The notes under the pieces: generated by a model
What the model was told of the DNA's origin: nothing
Seen by the model: only the letters and a program-made list of their open reading frames with translations
Databases searched by the model: none
Assembly: GCA_965116765.1 (NCBI GenBank)
Contig: OZ220718.1
Coordinates: forward strand, 5,022,001 to 5,086,000
Origin: JAJEEA01 sp965116765
Lineage (GTDB): Bacteria; Acidobacteriota; Vicinamibacteria; Vicinamibacterales; UBA8438
Direction of reading: 5' to 3'
DNA: 64,000 bases
Shown here: one piece after another, positions 25,563 through 33,905 of the stretch
Layout: each line of letters starts with the position of its first letter
Numbering within the stretch: the stretch's first letter is position 1
Translations under genes and position numbers: made by a program

Positions 25563-26000
25563 TCACTCCGCGACGGTGACCGTGATCGTGGAGCAGAGCC
25601 CCTCGATGGTGCGGTGCTCGTCGTCGCCGAGCTGCACCGCGAAGGTGTGCTCGCCCGCCGGCATCAGGCTCTCGAAGACGGAGGAGCCGTCGCCGAAGTG
25701 GACCCACGGCGCCGACTGGGGGATGATCTCGCCGGCCGGGAGGCACTCGGTGGCGATGCCGATGTGGTAGTGGCCGACCCCCCATCGGGGCGTCTCGACC
25801 TCCTCGGGGACCGGCAGCAGCGAGAAGCCCTCGCTGCCGAACTCGAACTGCACCGGGCTCGACACCGTGGCGCCGTCGGCCGGCGTCACGAAGAACACGC
25901 GCGGTCCCTCCTGGGCCTGTCCGGTCATCGACCACGCCGCCAGCACCGCTGCCCCCGCCAGCACCGCTGCCCCGATTGCTCTCGTCTTCCGTTCCTTCAT
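25563..26000 (-). CDS. DUF4399 exported protein
   Basis: This 145-residue protein has a signal peptide (AIGAAVLAGAAVLAAWSMTG, then QAQ) and a single DUF4399 domain: PRVFFVTPADGATVSSPVQF, EFGSEGF, GVGHYHIGIATECLPAGEII, WVHFGDGSSVFES and LMPAGEHTFAVQLGDDEHRT. It would be periplasmic; no activity is established for the family. ATG 26000 (MKERKTR) is chosen because it gives a standard signal peptide. Two conserved His in GHYHIG and a Cys pair (ATECLP, EGLCST) may be structural. Confidence 0.85.
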   Translation of the reverse strand: MKERKTRAIGAAVLAGAAVLAAWSMTGQAQEGPRVFFVTPADGATVSSPVQFEFGSEGFSLLPVPEEVETPRWGVGHYHIGIATECLPAGEIIPQSAPWVHFGDGSSVFESLMPAGEHTFAVQLGDDEHRTIEGLCSTITVTVAE

Positions 26001-26535
26001 GTTCAACACAACTGCTCCTTGATCACTGGTGGAAGATGACGACCCGCCGGCCGGGCGTTCCGCGCCGCCGTCTCGCCGGTGGGGGAACAACGCCGACCCG
26101 CGGAATACCGGTGAATCCTAGTGTCCCCGGGCCGGTTTCGCAACCCAATTCACGGGGCCCGTGACGCGCGCTCCGCCGGGGCCGGGCAGGCGCCGCGCGG
26201 TTCTTGCCCCCGGCCCGCGAGGGAGCCGAGAGGTTCCACGGCCCCGCGCGCGTGCGGACGAGAATCCTCCGTCCGGCGGACGTGCCGCTCCGTCGGCCGC
26301 GGCCCCGCCCGCGTGCCGGCGAAGCTCCCCGCTCCCGCATGCAGCCGGGCGGGAGCTTGCCGCCGCCGGGGGGCTATCGGCAAAGGGAACCCGCCCCACT
26401 CCCGGGCGGGAGACAGCGCCGCGCCGAGTGTGCGACACTCAGAAGAGGCCGTCGGCCGGGTGGTCGTCATCACCGATACGTCGGCCGCCGGCCGCCGCCG
26501 CGGGCGGCCTCGACCCGGAAAGGAGCTTCGTCGCA
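26001..26535. other. 535-bp divergent intergenic region, no gene identified
   Basis: The spacer between the DUF4399 gene and the aminotransferase is GC-rich with several small inverted repeats (for example CCCGCC around 26391-26412). A good ribosome binding site (AAAGGAG) lies just before the aminotransferase start. I looked for riboswitch motifs such as the cobalamin box on both strands and found none I could defend. Open frames here have shadow-like composition. Confidence 0.4.
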
Positions 26536-27815
26536 ATGCCGCCGTCCCTCACGCGATTCTCATCCACCGTCAAGCCCGAGGGGGCGTTCACGGTCCTCGC
26601 GGCCGCCCGGCGCGTCGCCGCCGCGGGCAAGGACGTCATCGAGCTCGAGATCGGCGACAGCCCGTTCGCGTCGCCCGAGTCCGCCGTCGAGGCCGGGGTC
26701 GAGGCGATCCGGGCCGGCCGCACCACCTACGGCCCGTCGGGCGGGCTGCCCGAGCTGCGCGCCGCCGCCGCCGCCTACGTCAACGAGGAGCACGGCCTGT
26801 CGGTGACCGCCGACCACGTCATCGCGGGCCCCGGCGCCAAGACCTTCGAGCAGCTCTTCTGCGACGCGTTCGTCGAGCCCGACGACGGCGTGCTCGTGTT
26901 CAGCCCGTACTTTCCGACCTACGCCGCCAACATCGGACGGCGCGGGGCGCGCATGGTGCTGTCGAACCTGCGGGCGTCGCGGGCGTTCCGGCCCGACCTC
27001 GACGACGTGCGCCGCTTCCTCGAGGACGACCCGCGGCCCAAGGCCATCTTCCTCAACAGCCCCCACAACCCCACCGGGGGGTCGCGACCGAGGACGACCT
27101 GCGCGGGCTCGCCGACCTCATCCGGGGCCGCAACGTGGCGGTGTTCGCCGACGAGCCCTACGACTGCATGGTGTGGGAGGGCCGGCACCGCTCGCTGCTC
27201 GCCCAGCCCGGCATGCTCGAGCAGACCGTCGCCGCCTACACGTTCAGCAAGTCGTTCAGCATGAGCGGCTGGCGCCTCGGCTACGCGGTGTCGAGCCCGG
27301 AGACCATCAAGGTCTTCGACCTGCTGACGAACGTGGCCCTCTCGTGCGTGCCGCCGTTCACGCAGCTCGCCGGGGCGGCCGCCCTCGAGCGCGGCCGCCA
27401 GTACCGCGACGAGCGGATGCGCGAGTTCCACCGCAAGGTCGAGCTGCTGGTGGCGGGCCTGAACACCGTCGACGGCGTGAGCTGCCTCATGCCCGGCGGC
27501 ACCTTCTACGCCTTCCCGTCGGTGGCCGAGATCTGCAACCGCGCCGGCATCACGTCGCACGGCCTCGCGATGTACCTGCTCGAAGGGGCCGACGACGCGG
27601 TCGGCGTCGCCTGCCTCGGCGGCGAGTGCTTCGGGGAGGCCGGGGGCGGATTCCTGCGGCTGAGCTGCGCGCAGCCCGACGAGCGGCTCGTCGAGGCGGT
27701 GTCGTTCATCGCCGAGGCGGTGACCCGCCGCGACCGCCTCGCCGCGTACCTCGACGCCCACCCCGACCACCGGCTCGCCGCGCCGTACGCGATCGACGCG
27801 CCGGTGACGGGGTGA
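26536..27815 (+). pseudogene. PLP-dependent class I/II aminotransferase with a one-base frameshift
   Basis: The first frame (from ATG 26536 behind AAAGGAG) runs to the PLP-fold motifs YGPSGGLPELRAAAAAYVNE, GAKTFEQLFCDAF and FLNSPHNPTGG. After GGGGGG at about 27075-27080 the family continues only in the next frame: VATEDDLRGLADLIRGRNVA, FADEPYD, then the PLP lysine in YTFSKSFSMSGWRLGYAVSS and the C-terminal domain to 27815. Adding one G (TGGVATEDD) would restore a protein of about 426 residues. It resembles aspartate/aromatic aminotransferases; the substrate is unknown. The break lies in a homopolymer, so sequencing error, slippage-dependent expression and a true mutation are all possible. Confidence 0.82.
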
Positions 27816-27925
27816 CGGAGTCGAGCAGCCGGCACGAATCTCGCTTGGGCCACGCCCGCACCTTGTCGTTCCCGTCGCGTACTCGTGGGTGCCCCTCGCG
27901 TCGGAACGACGCGGGGGGTGAGCGC

Positions 27926-28348
27926 CTACCGTGCATGGTCCGTGAGACAGGCCAGAAACCGCACGAGGTCGGACCGGCCGTCGGTAGCCGCCTGGTGGAC
28001 GCGTCCCATGTCGAGCGATTCGTAGGCGTGGGCGATGACGTTGCGAAATCCTGCGGCGCGCACCAGACGGTCGGCGAGGGCGGGGTCGACGATTCCCGCC
28101 TGCTCGAGACGACGGAACGCGTCCGCGTAGCTGCCGGGCGTGCCCAGCCGCAACGCGAGGCAGGCGCCCATCGCGACATCGATCACGATCTGGGTGGCCT
28201 GCCAGAGGTGGAGCACGACGGCGTCGGAGGCGTCCGTCGCCGGCTGAAGGGCGGCGGGCGAGGGCGGCAGGCGCTCCGCCACCCGCGCCAGATGGCGCTG
28301 GACGACCATGGTGCGCTCGGCGAGGACGGCCCGATCGAGGACGCTCAT
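27926..28348 (-). CDS. hepT: HepT-like ribonuclease toxin (DUF86)
   Basis: This 140-residue all-helical protein carries the HEPN RNase motif R-x4-H in FRNVIAHAYESLD, the RX4-6HXY signature of HepT toxins. It also has the family's LHLWQATQIVIDVAMGACLA helix. HepT dimers cut RNA (often tRNA or mRNA). Its ATG overlaps the stop of the nucleotidyltransferase gene (ATGA), and the pair has the standard MntA-HepT order, so it is a type VII-like toxin-antitoxin module. A 110-bp gap with no gene separates it from the aminotransferase. Confidence 0.85.
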   Translation of the reverse strand: MSVLDRAVLAERTMVVQRHLARVAERLPPSPAALQPATDASDAVVLHLWQATQIVIDVAMGACLALRLGTPGSYADAFRRLEQAGIVDPALADRLVRAAGFRNVIAHAYESLDMGRVHQAATDGRSDLVRFLACLTDHAR

Positions 28349-28746
28349 CGCGGCAGCGACTCCAGGATCTCGTCGTATCCGCGCTCGAAGATGGGCGCGT
28401 TCTCGCACCAGAACCGCGCCGCCTCCAGGCGGTAGCGATCGAAAAGGCCGGCCGACGCCTCGTGCACCAGGCGCCCGTCGCACGCGGCCCGGTACCGCAG
28501 CAGTCCTCCCGCCCGGCTCAGGTCCACGAGGTCGATGCGATCGTCCCGGAGCGCCTCGACCAGCATGGCCAGCAGTGCCGGCAGGTCGACAGTGCCGTCG
28601 GCCAGGTAGCCGAAGTCCCAGTCCGCGCCCGGCCGCGCATCGTCCCGTGCCCGGGAGCCGAACAGGATCAGCAGCCTGAGACCGCGGCATGCCCGGGCGA
28701 CGGAGACGAGCGCGTTGGACGTGGAATCGGGCGGCGTGGGCGGCAT
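28345..28746 (-). CDS. mntA: MntA-like nucleotidyltransferase antitoxin
   Basis: This 133-residue minimal nucleotidyltransferase has GSRARDD followed by the metal site DWDFGYL (LILFGSRARDDARPGADWDF). In characterised pairs MntA AMPylates a Tyr of HepT and so neutralises it; the Tyr of RNVIAHAY in the neighbour is the likely target. ATG 28746 gives the usual short N-terminus. Co-transcribed with hepT through an ATGA overlap. Confidence 0.85.
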   Translation of the reverse strand: MPPTPPDSTSNALVSVARACRGLRLLILFGSRARDDARPGADWDFGYLADGTVDLPALLAMLVEALRDDRIDLVDLSRAGGLLRYRAACDGRLVHEASAGLFDRYRLEAARFWCENAPIFERGYDEILESLPR

Positions 28747-28771
28747 GCCTGGATGGTACACTGGCGTCGCG

Positions 28772-28990
28772 ATGTCCCCCCACCTGGACGGCCGCCTGGA
28801 CTTGCCCATCCTGATCGCAATGATGCTGGTCGCCCTGCTCTTGCGTAGCACCCTGGGGGCTCCGAGCGTGGCGTTCGGGGTGTCCTGCCGCCCCCCCGGG
28901 ACCCGGCGGACACGACCCGGAACTGTTCTCGGGGTGATCCTGGGGCTCGGCGGCCTCCTCCTGCTGCTGACCGTGCTGTCGCTGCGGTGA
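28772..28990 (+). CDS. possible small membrane protein
   Basis: A 72-residue frame has two hydrophobic stretches (LPILIAMMLVALLLRSTLG and LGVILGLGGLLLLLTVLSLR) separated by a basic loop (CRPPGTRRTRPG). It reads divergently from mntA and ends just before a strong hairpin. The two-helix layout is plausible for a small inner-membrane protein, but I do not recognise it and the ribosome binding site is weak. Confidence 0.35.
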   Translation: MSPHLDGRLDLPILIAMMLVALLLRSTLGAPSVAFGVSCRPPGTRRTRPGTVLGVILGLGGLLLLLTVLSLR

Positions 28991-29057
28991 CGGCAGCGAC
29001 TCCCGGAAGTCGCTCGGCTGTTCGGGAACGGTTGCCCGAATCGCCGCGGGCTTTCGG

Positions 29058-29086
29058 GCCCTGTCGCGGCGCCGTCGCGACAGGGC
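29058..29086. terminator. strong hairpin at the end of the bat operon
   Basis: GCCCTGTCGCG (29058-29068) and CGCGACAGGGC (29076-29086) form a perfect 11-bp stem with a 7-base loop. It lies between the small plus-strand frame ending at 28990 and the batE stop at 29168, so it can terminate from either side. Confidence 0.6.
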
Positions 29087-29167
29087 GACCCGTCCGCTGC
29101 CGGACGCGCGGAACATCAACGGCGGCGCTCTGGCATGGCGCGAGGAGCGACGGGGGCGGCCGCCCCG

Positions 29168-30037
29168 CTACTCGCCCACCAGCTCCAGGTGCGCGGCCCG
29201 CATCCACCCCACTGCGCCGTCCTCGAGCACGATCTCCACCCAATCGTCCGCGCGCCGGTACACGACCACCTTGGTGCCGGCGTGCACCGCGAAGATCTGC
29301 AGGGCCGGATCGTCCGAGGGCGCGCTCTGCACCTGCACTTCCTCGGCCATCACGATCGCCTCCTCGGCGGCGCCGAGGCCGAGCTCCCGGACGACGAGGT
29401 TGACGCCGAGGACGAGGGCCACGGCGGCCGCGGCGAGGGCGGCCCGCCGCGCCCAGGCCGCGAGGCCGGGCCCCGGCCGGAGCACGACGACGGCGGCGCC
29501 CGCGACCGCCGTCACCCAGCCCAGGGCGACTAGCCAGATCAGGGCGGCGCGCGGCAGCAGCCCGACCCACCAGCCGATGACGCGGAAGAGCCAGAACTCG
29601 GGCCTCGGGGTGATGTCGTCGGCGGTCATCGAGCGGGCGAGGGCGAGGTTGGCGAGGAGGTCGTCGTCGCCCGGCATCAGGCGCCGGGCGCGCTCGTAGT
29701 TGAGGATGGCGGGGGCGAGCTCGCCGAGGCGGAAGTGGGCGTTGCCGATGTTGTAGTAGAGCTCGCCGCTCTCGAGCCCCTCGTCGAGGATGCGCCGGTA
29801 GCGGTCGAGGGCGCCCTCGAAGTCGCCGGCCTGGTAGAGCCGGTTGCCCTCGTCGAAGAACGCGCCCTGGGCCTGCGCGGGCGCCGCCGCGAGCAGGAGC
29901 AGCCACAGGGCGCCGAGGGCCGCCGCGGCGGACGACGCCGGGTGCCTTCGGGCGCCGGGCCGGTGGGCCGGGCGCCCGGGAGCGACGGCCGGCGGCGTCC
30001 GGAAACCGGATTCCCGGGTCGTCAGCCCGTCCCGCAC
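29168..30037 (-). CDS. batE: BatE-like protein: TPR repeats, membrane helices and C-terminal SH3-like domain
   Basis: The 289-residue protein has an export signal (ALGALWLLLLAAAPAQAQG), then TPR motifs (FFDEGNRLYQAGDFEGALDR, ESGELYYNIGNAHFRLGELA, AILNYERARRLMPGDDDLLA). Two hydrophobic segments follow (LIWLVALGWVTAVAGAAVVV and AALAAAAVALVLGVNLVV), then a bacterial SH3-like end (VHAGTKVVVYRRADDWVEIV, LEDGAVGWMRAAHLELV). This is the BatE architecture. It is the last gene of the operon. The first 35 residues before the signal are low-complexity, so the true start may be internal. The 117-bp gap to batD contains a short direct repeat (ATGACCGAGAA with GGCGGC). Confidence 0.8.
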   Translation of the reverse strand: MRDGLTTRESGFRTPPAVAPGRPAHRPGARRHPASSAAAALGALWLLLLAAAPAQAQGAFFDEGNRLYQAGDFEGALDRYRRILDEGLESGELYYNIGNAHFRLGELAPAILNYERARRLMPGDDDLLANLALARSMTADDITPRPEFWLFRVIGWWVGLLPRAALIWLVALGWVTAVAGAAVVVLRPGPGLAAWARRAALAAAAVALVLGVNLVVRELGLGAAEEAIVMAEEVQVQSAPSDDPALQIFAVHAGTKVVVYRRADDWVEIVLEDGAVGWMRAAHLELVGE

Positions 30038-30154
30038 GTCGGCCGGGGCGCGGGGCCGCCGCGAGAGATGTCGGGTGCTTCTCGGTCATGGTCGGCCCCG
30101 AGGTCTGCCGCACCCGCACCGAGGCGGCGGCGAGGGGCGTCAGGTGGTTCTCGG

Positions 30155-31978
30155 TCATGAGGCGGTCAGCGCGGCGTCGAGCTCGGTCATCGCCCGGCCC
30201 GCCTCCGCGAGCATCGCCTGCATGGCGGCGGGGTCGGGCTCGGCGGGGGCGAAGCGCTCGCGGTCGCAGCGCTCGAGACAGTCGAGGCAGGCGTCGACGA
30301 GGGTCGTTTCCACCCCGCGGGCGGCGAGGGCGGCGCGAATCTCGCCGTGGATGAGGCCGGCCTCGGCCACGTTCAGCTTGTCGCCGAGGAACCCCTGCAT
30401 GGCGCGGCCCACCTCGGCGTGGAACTCGCGGTGGCGGTCGGGCGAGCACAGCGACTCGGCGCGGGCGAGGCGGCGCCGGGCCACCTTCGAGGCGCGCCGG
30501 CTGCGGGCCCAGGCGACGTCGCCGGCGAGCCGGTCGCGGTGGCGGCGCACCGCGACGGCGCCGGCGAGGGCGACGAGGGGCAGCACCGCGACCGTCCAGA
30601 ACCCGGCCGTGCGGAAGAGCGAGCCGTCCCGCGCCCGGAACGTCGGGGCGGCGATGCGGATGAAGCGGATGTCCGCGCGCTGCAGGTCCACCCCGGTGCG
30701 GGCGCGCCCGCCGGGCAGCAGGGTGGCGGGGCCCGGGTCGCCGGTGACGGTCAGCGCCATGGGGTCGGACGACGCCACCGCGTAGGCGCCGCGCTCGGGG
30801 TCGAGGTACGCGAGCTCGACGGGGGGAATGGTGACCTCGCCCGGCTCGCGCGGCACGATGACGTACTCGTAGACCCGGCGGCCGCGCACGCCGTCGGCGG
30901 CCGGCTCCACCTCTTCGCTCATCTCCGGGGGGTAGACCTCGAAGGCGGGGGGGAGGTTCAGGGTCGGCTCGGGCAGGGTCCGGATGTTGCCGCTGCCGCT
31001 GACGTCGAGGCGCAGGGTCAGGGCGTCGTTGGTCTCGGCCTCGGTGCGGTCGACGCCGGCCGAGACCGCGAGCGAGCCGACGAAGCCGGAGTACGACGCG
31101 GGGGCGCCGGGCGGGGCCGGAAGCACCTCGAGGTCGAGGGCGTTCGACGCGACCGAGACCGGCACGCGCCGCCCGAAGAGGCTGTCGCCGAAGAAGTCGT
31201 CGAACGGGTCGCGCCCGAAGGGCGAGCGCCGCTGCACGCGCACCTGCGCCTCGAGCACCAGCGGCTCGAGTCGCTTCGGCCCGGCGCTGGTGGGGAACAG
31301 GGCGACGCGCCGGAAGACGCCGCCCGTGTACCGCACGCCCTCGCGGACGACCTCCTCGGACAGTTGCGGGGTGGGCAGCTCCTCGACCCAGAACCCGGCG
31401 GTGCCGGGCTGCCGGACGATGTCGAGGCCCTGGACGTCGACCCGCGTGAAGATGCGGTACTCCACGACGACGGGCTGGTTGACGTAGACGCTCTCGTCGC
31501 TGAGGGTGGCGGTGACGAACAGGGCGTCGGCAGACACGCCGCCGCCTGCGTCCGCCCGCCCGCCCGCGCCGCCCCGCCCGCCCGCGCCCGCCGCCGGGGC
31601 GCCGGAGACCTCGATGGTCAGGGGCTCGGTGCGCAAGTCCTGTCCGCCGACCCGCACCGTCACCGGGCCGATCTCGAAAGTGCCCTCCTGCGTCGCCAGG
31701 AACCGGTACTGGATGGTGTGCGACGTCGACATGCGGCCGTTGACGAACTGCATCGACGTCGACGTTCCCGAGCCGAGGTAGTCGGCGAACGCCGACAGGT
31801 CGGGCAGGGCGGGGCCCCCGTCGGTGCTCTGGCTGCCGGACACCTCCACGTTGAGGACGAACTGGCCGTTGACGGGCACCGGGTTCTGGCTGAGGAAGGC
31901 CCGCACCGACTGGGCCTCGCCGGGCGTTGTCGACGCCAGGAGCAGCAACGCCGCCGCGAGGCCGCGCGTCGCGGTCAC
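30155..31978 (-). CDS. batD: BatD family membrane protein
   Basis: This 607-residue protein opens with a signal peptide (GLAAALLLLASTTPGEAQ) and has the BatD (PF13584) beta-rich body: RAFLSQNPVPVNGQFVLNVE, RFLATQEGTFEIGPVTVRVG, YVNQPVVVEYRIFTRVDV, then a WVEELPTP segment and FDDFFGDSLFGRR. A membrane helix lies at about residues 455-475 (FWTVAVLPLVALAGAVAV), followed by a cytoplasmic domain ending DRERFAPAEPDPAAM. It is expected in the inner membrane next to BatA and BatB. A glycine/alanine-rich linker sits at 31550-31610. ATG 31978 overlaps the previous stop (ATGA). Confidence 0.9.
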   Translation of the reverse strand: MTATRGLAAALLLLASTTPGEAQSVRAFLSQNPVPVNGQFVLNVEVSGSQSTDGGPALPDLSAFADYLGSGTSTSMQFVNGRMSTSHTIQYRFLATQEGTFEIGPVTVRVGGQDLRTEPLTIEVSGAPAAGAGGRGGAGGRADAGGGVSADALFVTATLSDESVYVNQPVVVEYRIFTRVDVQGLDIVRQPGTAGFWVEELPTPQLSEEVVREGVRYTGGVFRRVALFPTSAGPKRLEPLVLEAQVRVQRRSPFGRDPFDDFFGDSLFGRRVPVSVASNALDLEVLPAPPGAPASYSGFVGSLAVSAGVDRTEAETNDALTLRLDVSGSGNIRTLPEPTLNLPPAFEVYPPEMSEEVEPAADGVRGRRVYEYVIVPREPGEVTIPPVELAYLDPERGAYAVASSDPMALTVTGDPGPATLLPGGRARTGVDLQRADIRFIRIAAPTFRARDGSLFRTAGFWTVAVLPLVALAGAVAVRRHRDRLAGDVAWARSRRASKVARRRLARAESLCSPDRHREFHAEVGRAMQGFLGDKLNVAEAGLIHGEIRAALAARGVETTLVDACLDCLERCDRERFAPAEPDPAAMQAMLAEAGRAMTELDAALTAS

Positions 31979-32793
31979 CAGGGCCTCCTCGGCGGCCGGG
32001 CCGGGGCGGTGGTCCGCCGGCGGCGCTGAATCTGGTCGGGGTCCTCGTCTATCGCCTCCAACAGGCGCTCCGCGTCCTCGCGGCTCAGCTCGCCGGGCTG
32101 CGGCTGCGGCTCCTCGCCGGACTGCGGCTGGTCCTCCTCCCCCTGATCCTGCTGGTCCTGTTGCTGTTGCTGGTCCGGTTCCGGCTGCTGTTGCTGCTCC
32201 TGCTCGTCCTGCTCCGGCTGATTCTGCTGCTGTTCCTGCTCCTGCTGTTCCTGCTCGTCGGGGGGCTGCTCCTGTGGCTGATTCTCCTGATCCTGCTGAT
32301 TCTCGTCGTCGTTCTCGTCCTGCTGGTCCGAGGACTGCTGCTGCTGTTGCTGCTGCTCCTGCATCTGCTCGAGGGTCAGCTCGAGGTTGTGCTTGGCGTC
32401 GACGTCGGCGGGGTTGCGGCGCAGCGCCTGCTTGTAGGCCTCGAGGGCCGGCTGGAGCTGCTGTTGCCGGTAGAGGGCGTTGCCGAGGTTGTACCAGGCC
32501 TGCGCCTCGACGGCGGGGTCGCCGCTCTCGGCCGCCGCCTGGTAGGCCTCCATCGCGCGCTGGAACTCGTCGGTCCGGTACAGCGCGTTCCCGTTGTTGA
32601 ACGGGACGACGGGCGAGTCCGGCGCCGCCCGCAACGCCTCCAGGTACTGCTCGTGGGCCTCCTCGAACCGGCCCTCCGCGTAGAGCCGGTTGCCCGCCTC
32701 GACCTCGCTCCGGCCCGCCTGCGCGGCGGCGAGGGCCGGCGACAGGACACCAGCCGCGAAGACGAGCCCGGCCACGATGTCACGGCGTCTCAC
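31975..32793 (-). CDS. batC: BatC-like TPR protein with Gln/Glu-rich tail
   Basis: This 272-residue protein has a signal peptide (IVAGLVFAAGVLSPALAAAQ) and three TPR units (VEAGNRLYAEGRFEEAHEQY, FNNGNALYRTDEFQRAMEAY, AQAWYNLGNALYRQQQLQPA). It then has about 100 residues that are largely Gln, Glu, Asp and Pro (EQQQQQQQSSDQQDENDD and similar). The end is EDAERLLEAIDEDPDQIQRR. GTG 32793 is chosen because GGGAGG lies 6 bases upstream and it overlaps the batB stop (GTGA); ATG 32811 is the alternative. It would act in the periplasm as a scaffold for the Bat proteins. Confidence 0.82.
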   Translation of the reverse strand: MRRRDIVAGLVFAAGVLSPALAAAQAGRSEVEAGNRLYAEGRFEEAHEQYLEALRAAPDSPVVPFNNGNALYRTDEFQRAMEAYQAAAESGDPAVEAQAWYNLGNALYRQQQLQPALEAYKQALRRNPADVDAKHNLELTLEQMQEQQQQQQQSSDQQDENDDENQQDQENQPQEQPPDEQEQQEQEQQQNQPEQDEQEQQQQPEPDQQQQQDQQDQGEEDQPQSGEEPQPQPGELSREDAERLLEAIDEDPDQIQRRRRTTAPARPPRRPW

Positions 32794-33821
32794 TTGAACC
32801 TCCCGGACCATTCGGCCCGCACCCGCCGGCGGTCCGGTATCAGCACCTCGGCCGCCAGCAGCACGAGCGCGAGGCCGAGAAAGAGCTGGTACTGCTCGTC
32901 GAACAGGGTCACCTGCTCGGCCTCGAAGGCCTGCCCCTCGCCCCCCGTCACCTCGGCGGCCAGCGCCTCGAGCTCGTCGCCGGCCGGCGACGCCCGGTAG
33001 TAGAGGCCGCCGGTGCGCTCGGCCATCGCCTGCAGCACGGTCTCGTCGAGCCGCGTCGTCACCACCGTCCCGTCCTCGTCCCGCCGGAAGCCCCCCGGTC
33101 GGCCGGCCTCGTCGACCTCGGGAATCGGCACCCCCTCGGTCGAGCCGATGCCCACGGTGTAGATGCGCACCCCCGCCTCGACCGCGCGGCCGACGGCCTC
33201 CTCCACCTCGCCCTCGTGGTCCTCGCCGTCGGTGATGAGGACGAGGACCCGGTGGCGGCGCTCGGTCTCGGCGAACGCGTCGAGGGCCACCCCCACCGCC
33301 TGGCCGAGGTTGGTGCCCTGCACCGAGATCATGTCCGGATCCATCGCGTTGAGGAAGAGGGCCGCCGCCCCGTAGTCGCTCGTCAGGGGGCTCTGCACGA
33401 ACGCCTCGCCCGCGAACGCGACGAGCCCGACGCGGTCGCCCTCCAGCCGGCCGATGAGGTCGGCGACGGCGAACCTGGCCCGGTCGAGGCGGCTCGGCGC
33501 GATGTCCTCGGCCGTCATCGAGGCCGACAGGTCGAGGGCCACCACGATGTCCTGCCCCTCGCGCCGCACCGTCTCGACCCGGCTCCCGAACTGCGGCCGG
33601 GCCAGCGCGGTGACGAGCAGGGCCACCGCCGCGAGCAGCGCCGCGAGCTTGGCGGCCCGGCCCCGCCGGTCGACGGTGGCGGTCAGGCGGTCCAGGAGAT
33701 GGCGCTCGCCGACCAGCGCGAGGGCCCGCCGCGTGCGGGCGCGGGCCCACCACGCGAGCCCCGCGAGGGCCGGCACCAGCAGGTACGCGAGCAGCACGTC
33801 GACGTTGGCGAACCTGAACAT
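32790..33821 (-). CDS. batB: BatB-like von Willebrand factor A membrane protein
   Basis: This 343-residue protein has two N-terminal membrane helices (VLLAYLLVPALAGLAWWAR and LAALLAAVALLVTALARP), a VWA domain with the MIDAS DxSxS motif (VVALDLSASMTAEDI) and VLITDGEDHEG, and a C-terminal helix (YQLFLGLALVLLAAEVLIPD). VWA domains bind partners through a metal. It pairs with BatA in the same operon; the two are about equally long and probably arose by duplication. An 84-bp gap separates it from batA. Confidence 0.87.
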   Translation of the reverse strand: MFRFANVDVLLAYLLVPALAGLAWWARARTRRALALVGERHLLDRLTATVDRRGRAAKLAALLAAVALLVTALARPQFGSRVETVRREGQDIVVALDLSASMTAEDIAPSRLDRARFAVADLIGRLEGDRVGLVAFAGEAFVQSPLTSDYGAAALFLNAMDPDMISVQGTNLGQAVGVALDAFAETERRHRVLVLITDGEDHEGEVEEAVGRAVEAGVRIYTVGIGSTEGVPIPEVDEAGRPGGFRRDEDGTVVTTRLDETVLQAMAERTGGLYYRASPAGDELEALAAEVTGGEGQAFEAEQVTLFDEQYQLFLGLALVLLAAEVLIPDRRRVRAEWSGRFK

Positions 33822-33905
33822 CAGCCCGGAGAGCGTCGCCCGCGGCTCCGCTCGACTCCCATGCCATCCCCGCCGTGAGAACGCGCCATCCCGCGGCGCG
33901 ACCTC

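Noticed and set aside
19500..26039. A 2179-residue plus-strand open frame
   Set aside because: It is antisense to the peptidase and ATPase genes and has Arg/His/Gly-rich shadow composition; only the MoxR fragment inside it is meaningful.
26001..26535. Possible riboswitch or small RNA before the aminotransferase
   Set aside because: Hairpins are present but no cobalamin, SAM, glycine or other conserved box could be matched on either strand.
30038..30154. A small gene between batD and batE coding two similar peptides (MTENHLTPLAAA and MTEKHPTSLAAA)
   Set aside because: It is a short direct repeat; the frame runs into batE out of frame with Arg/Pro-rich composition.
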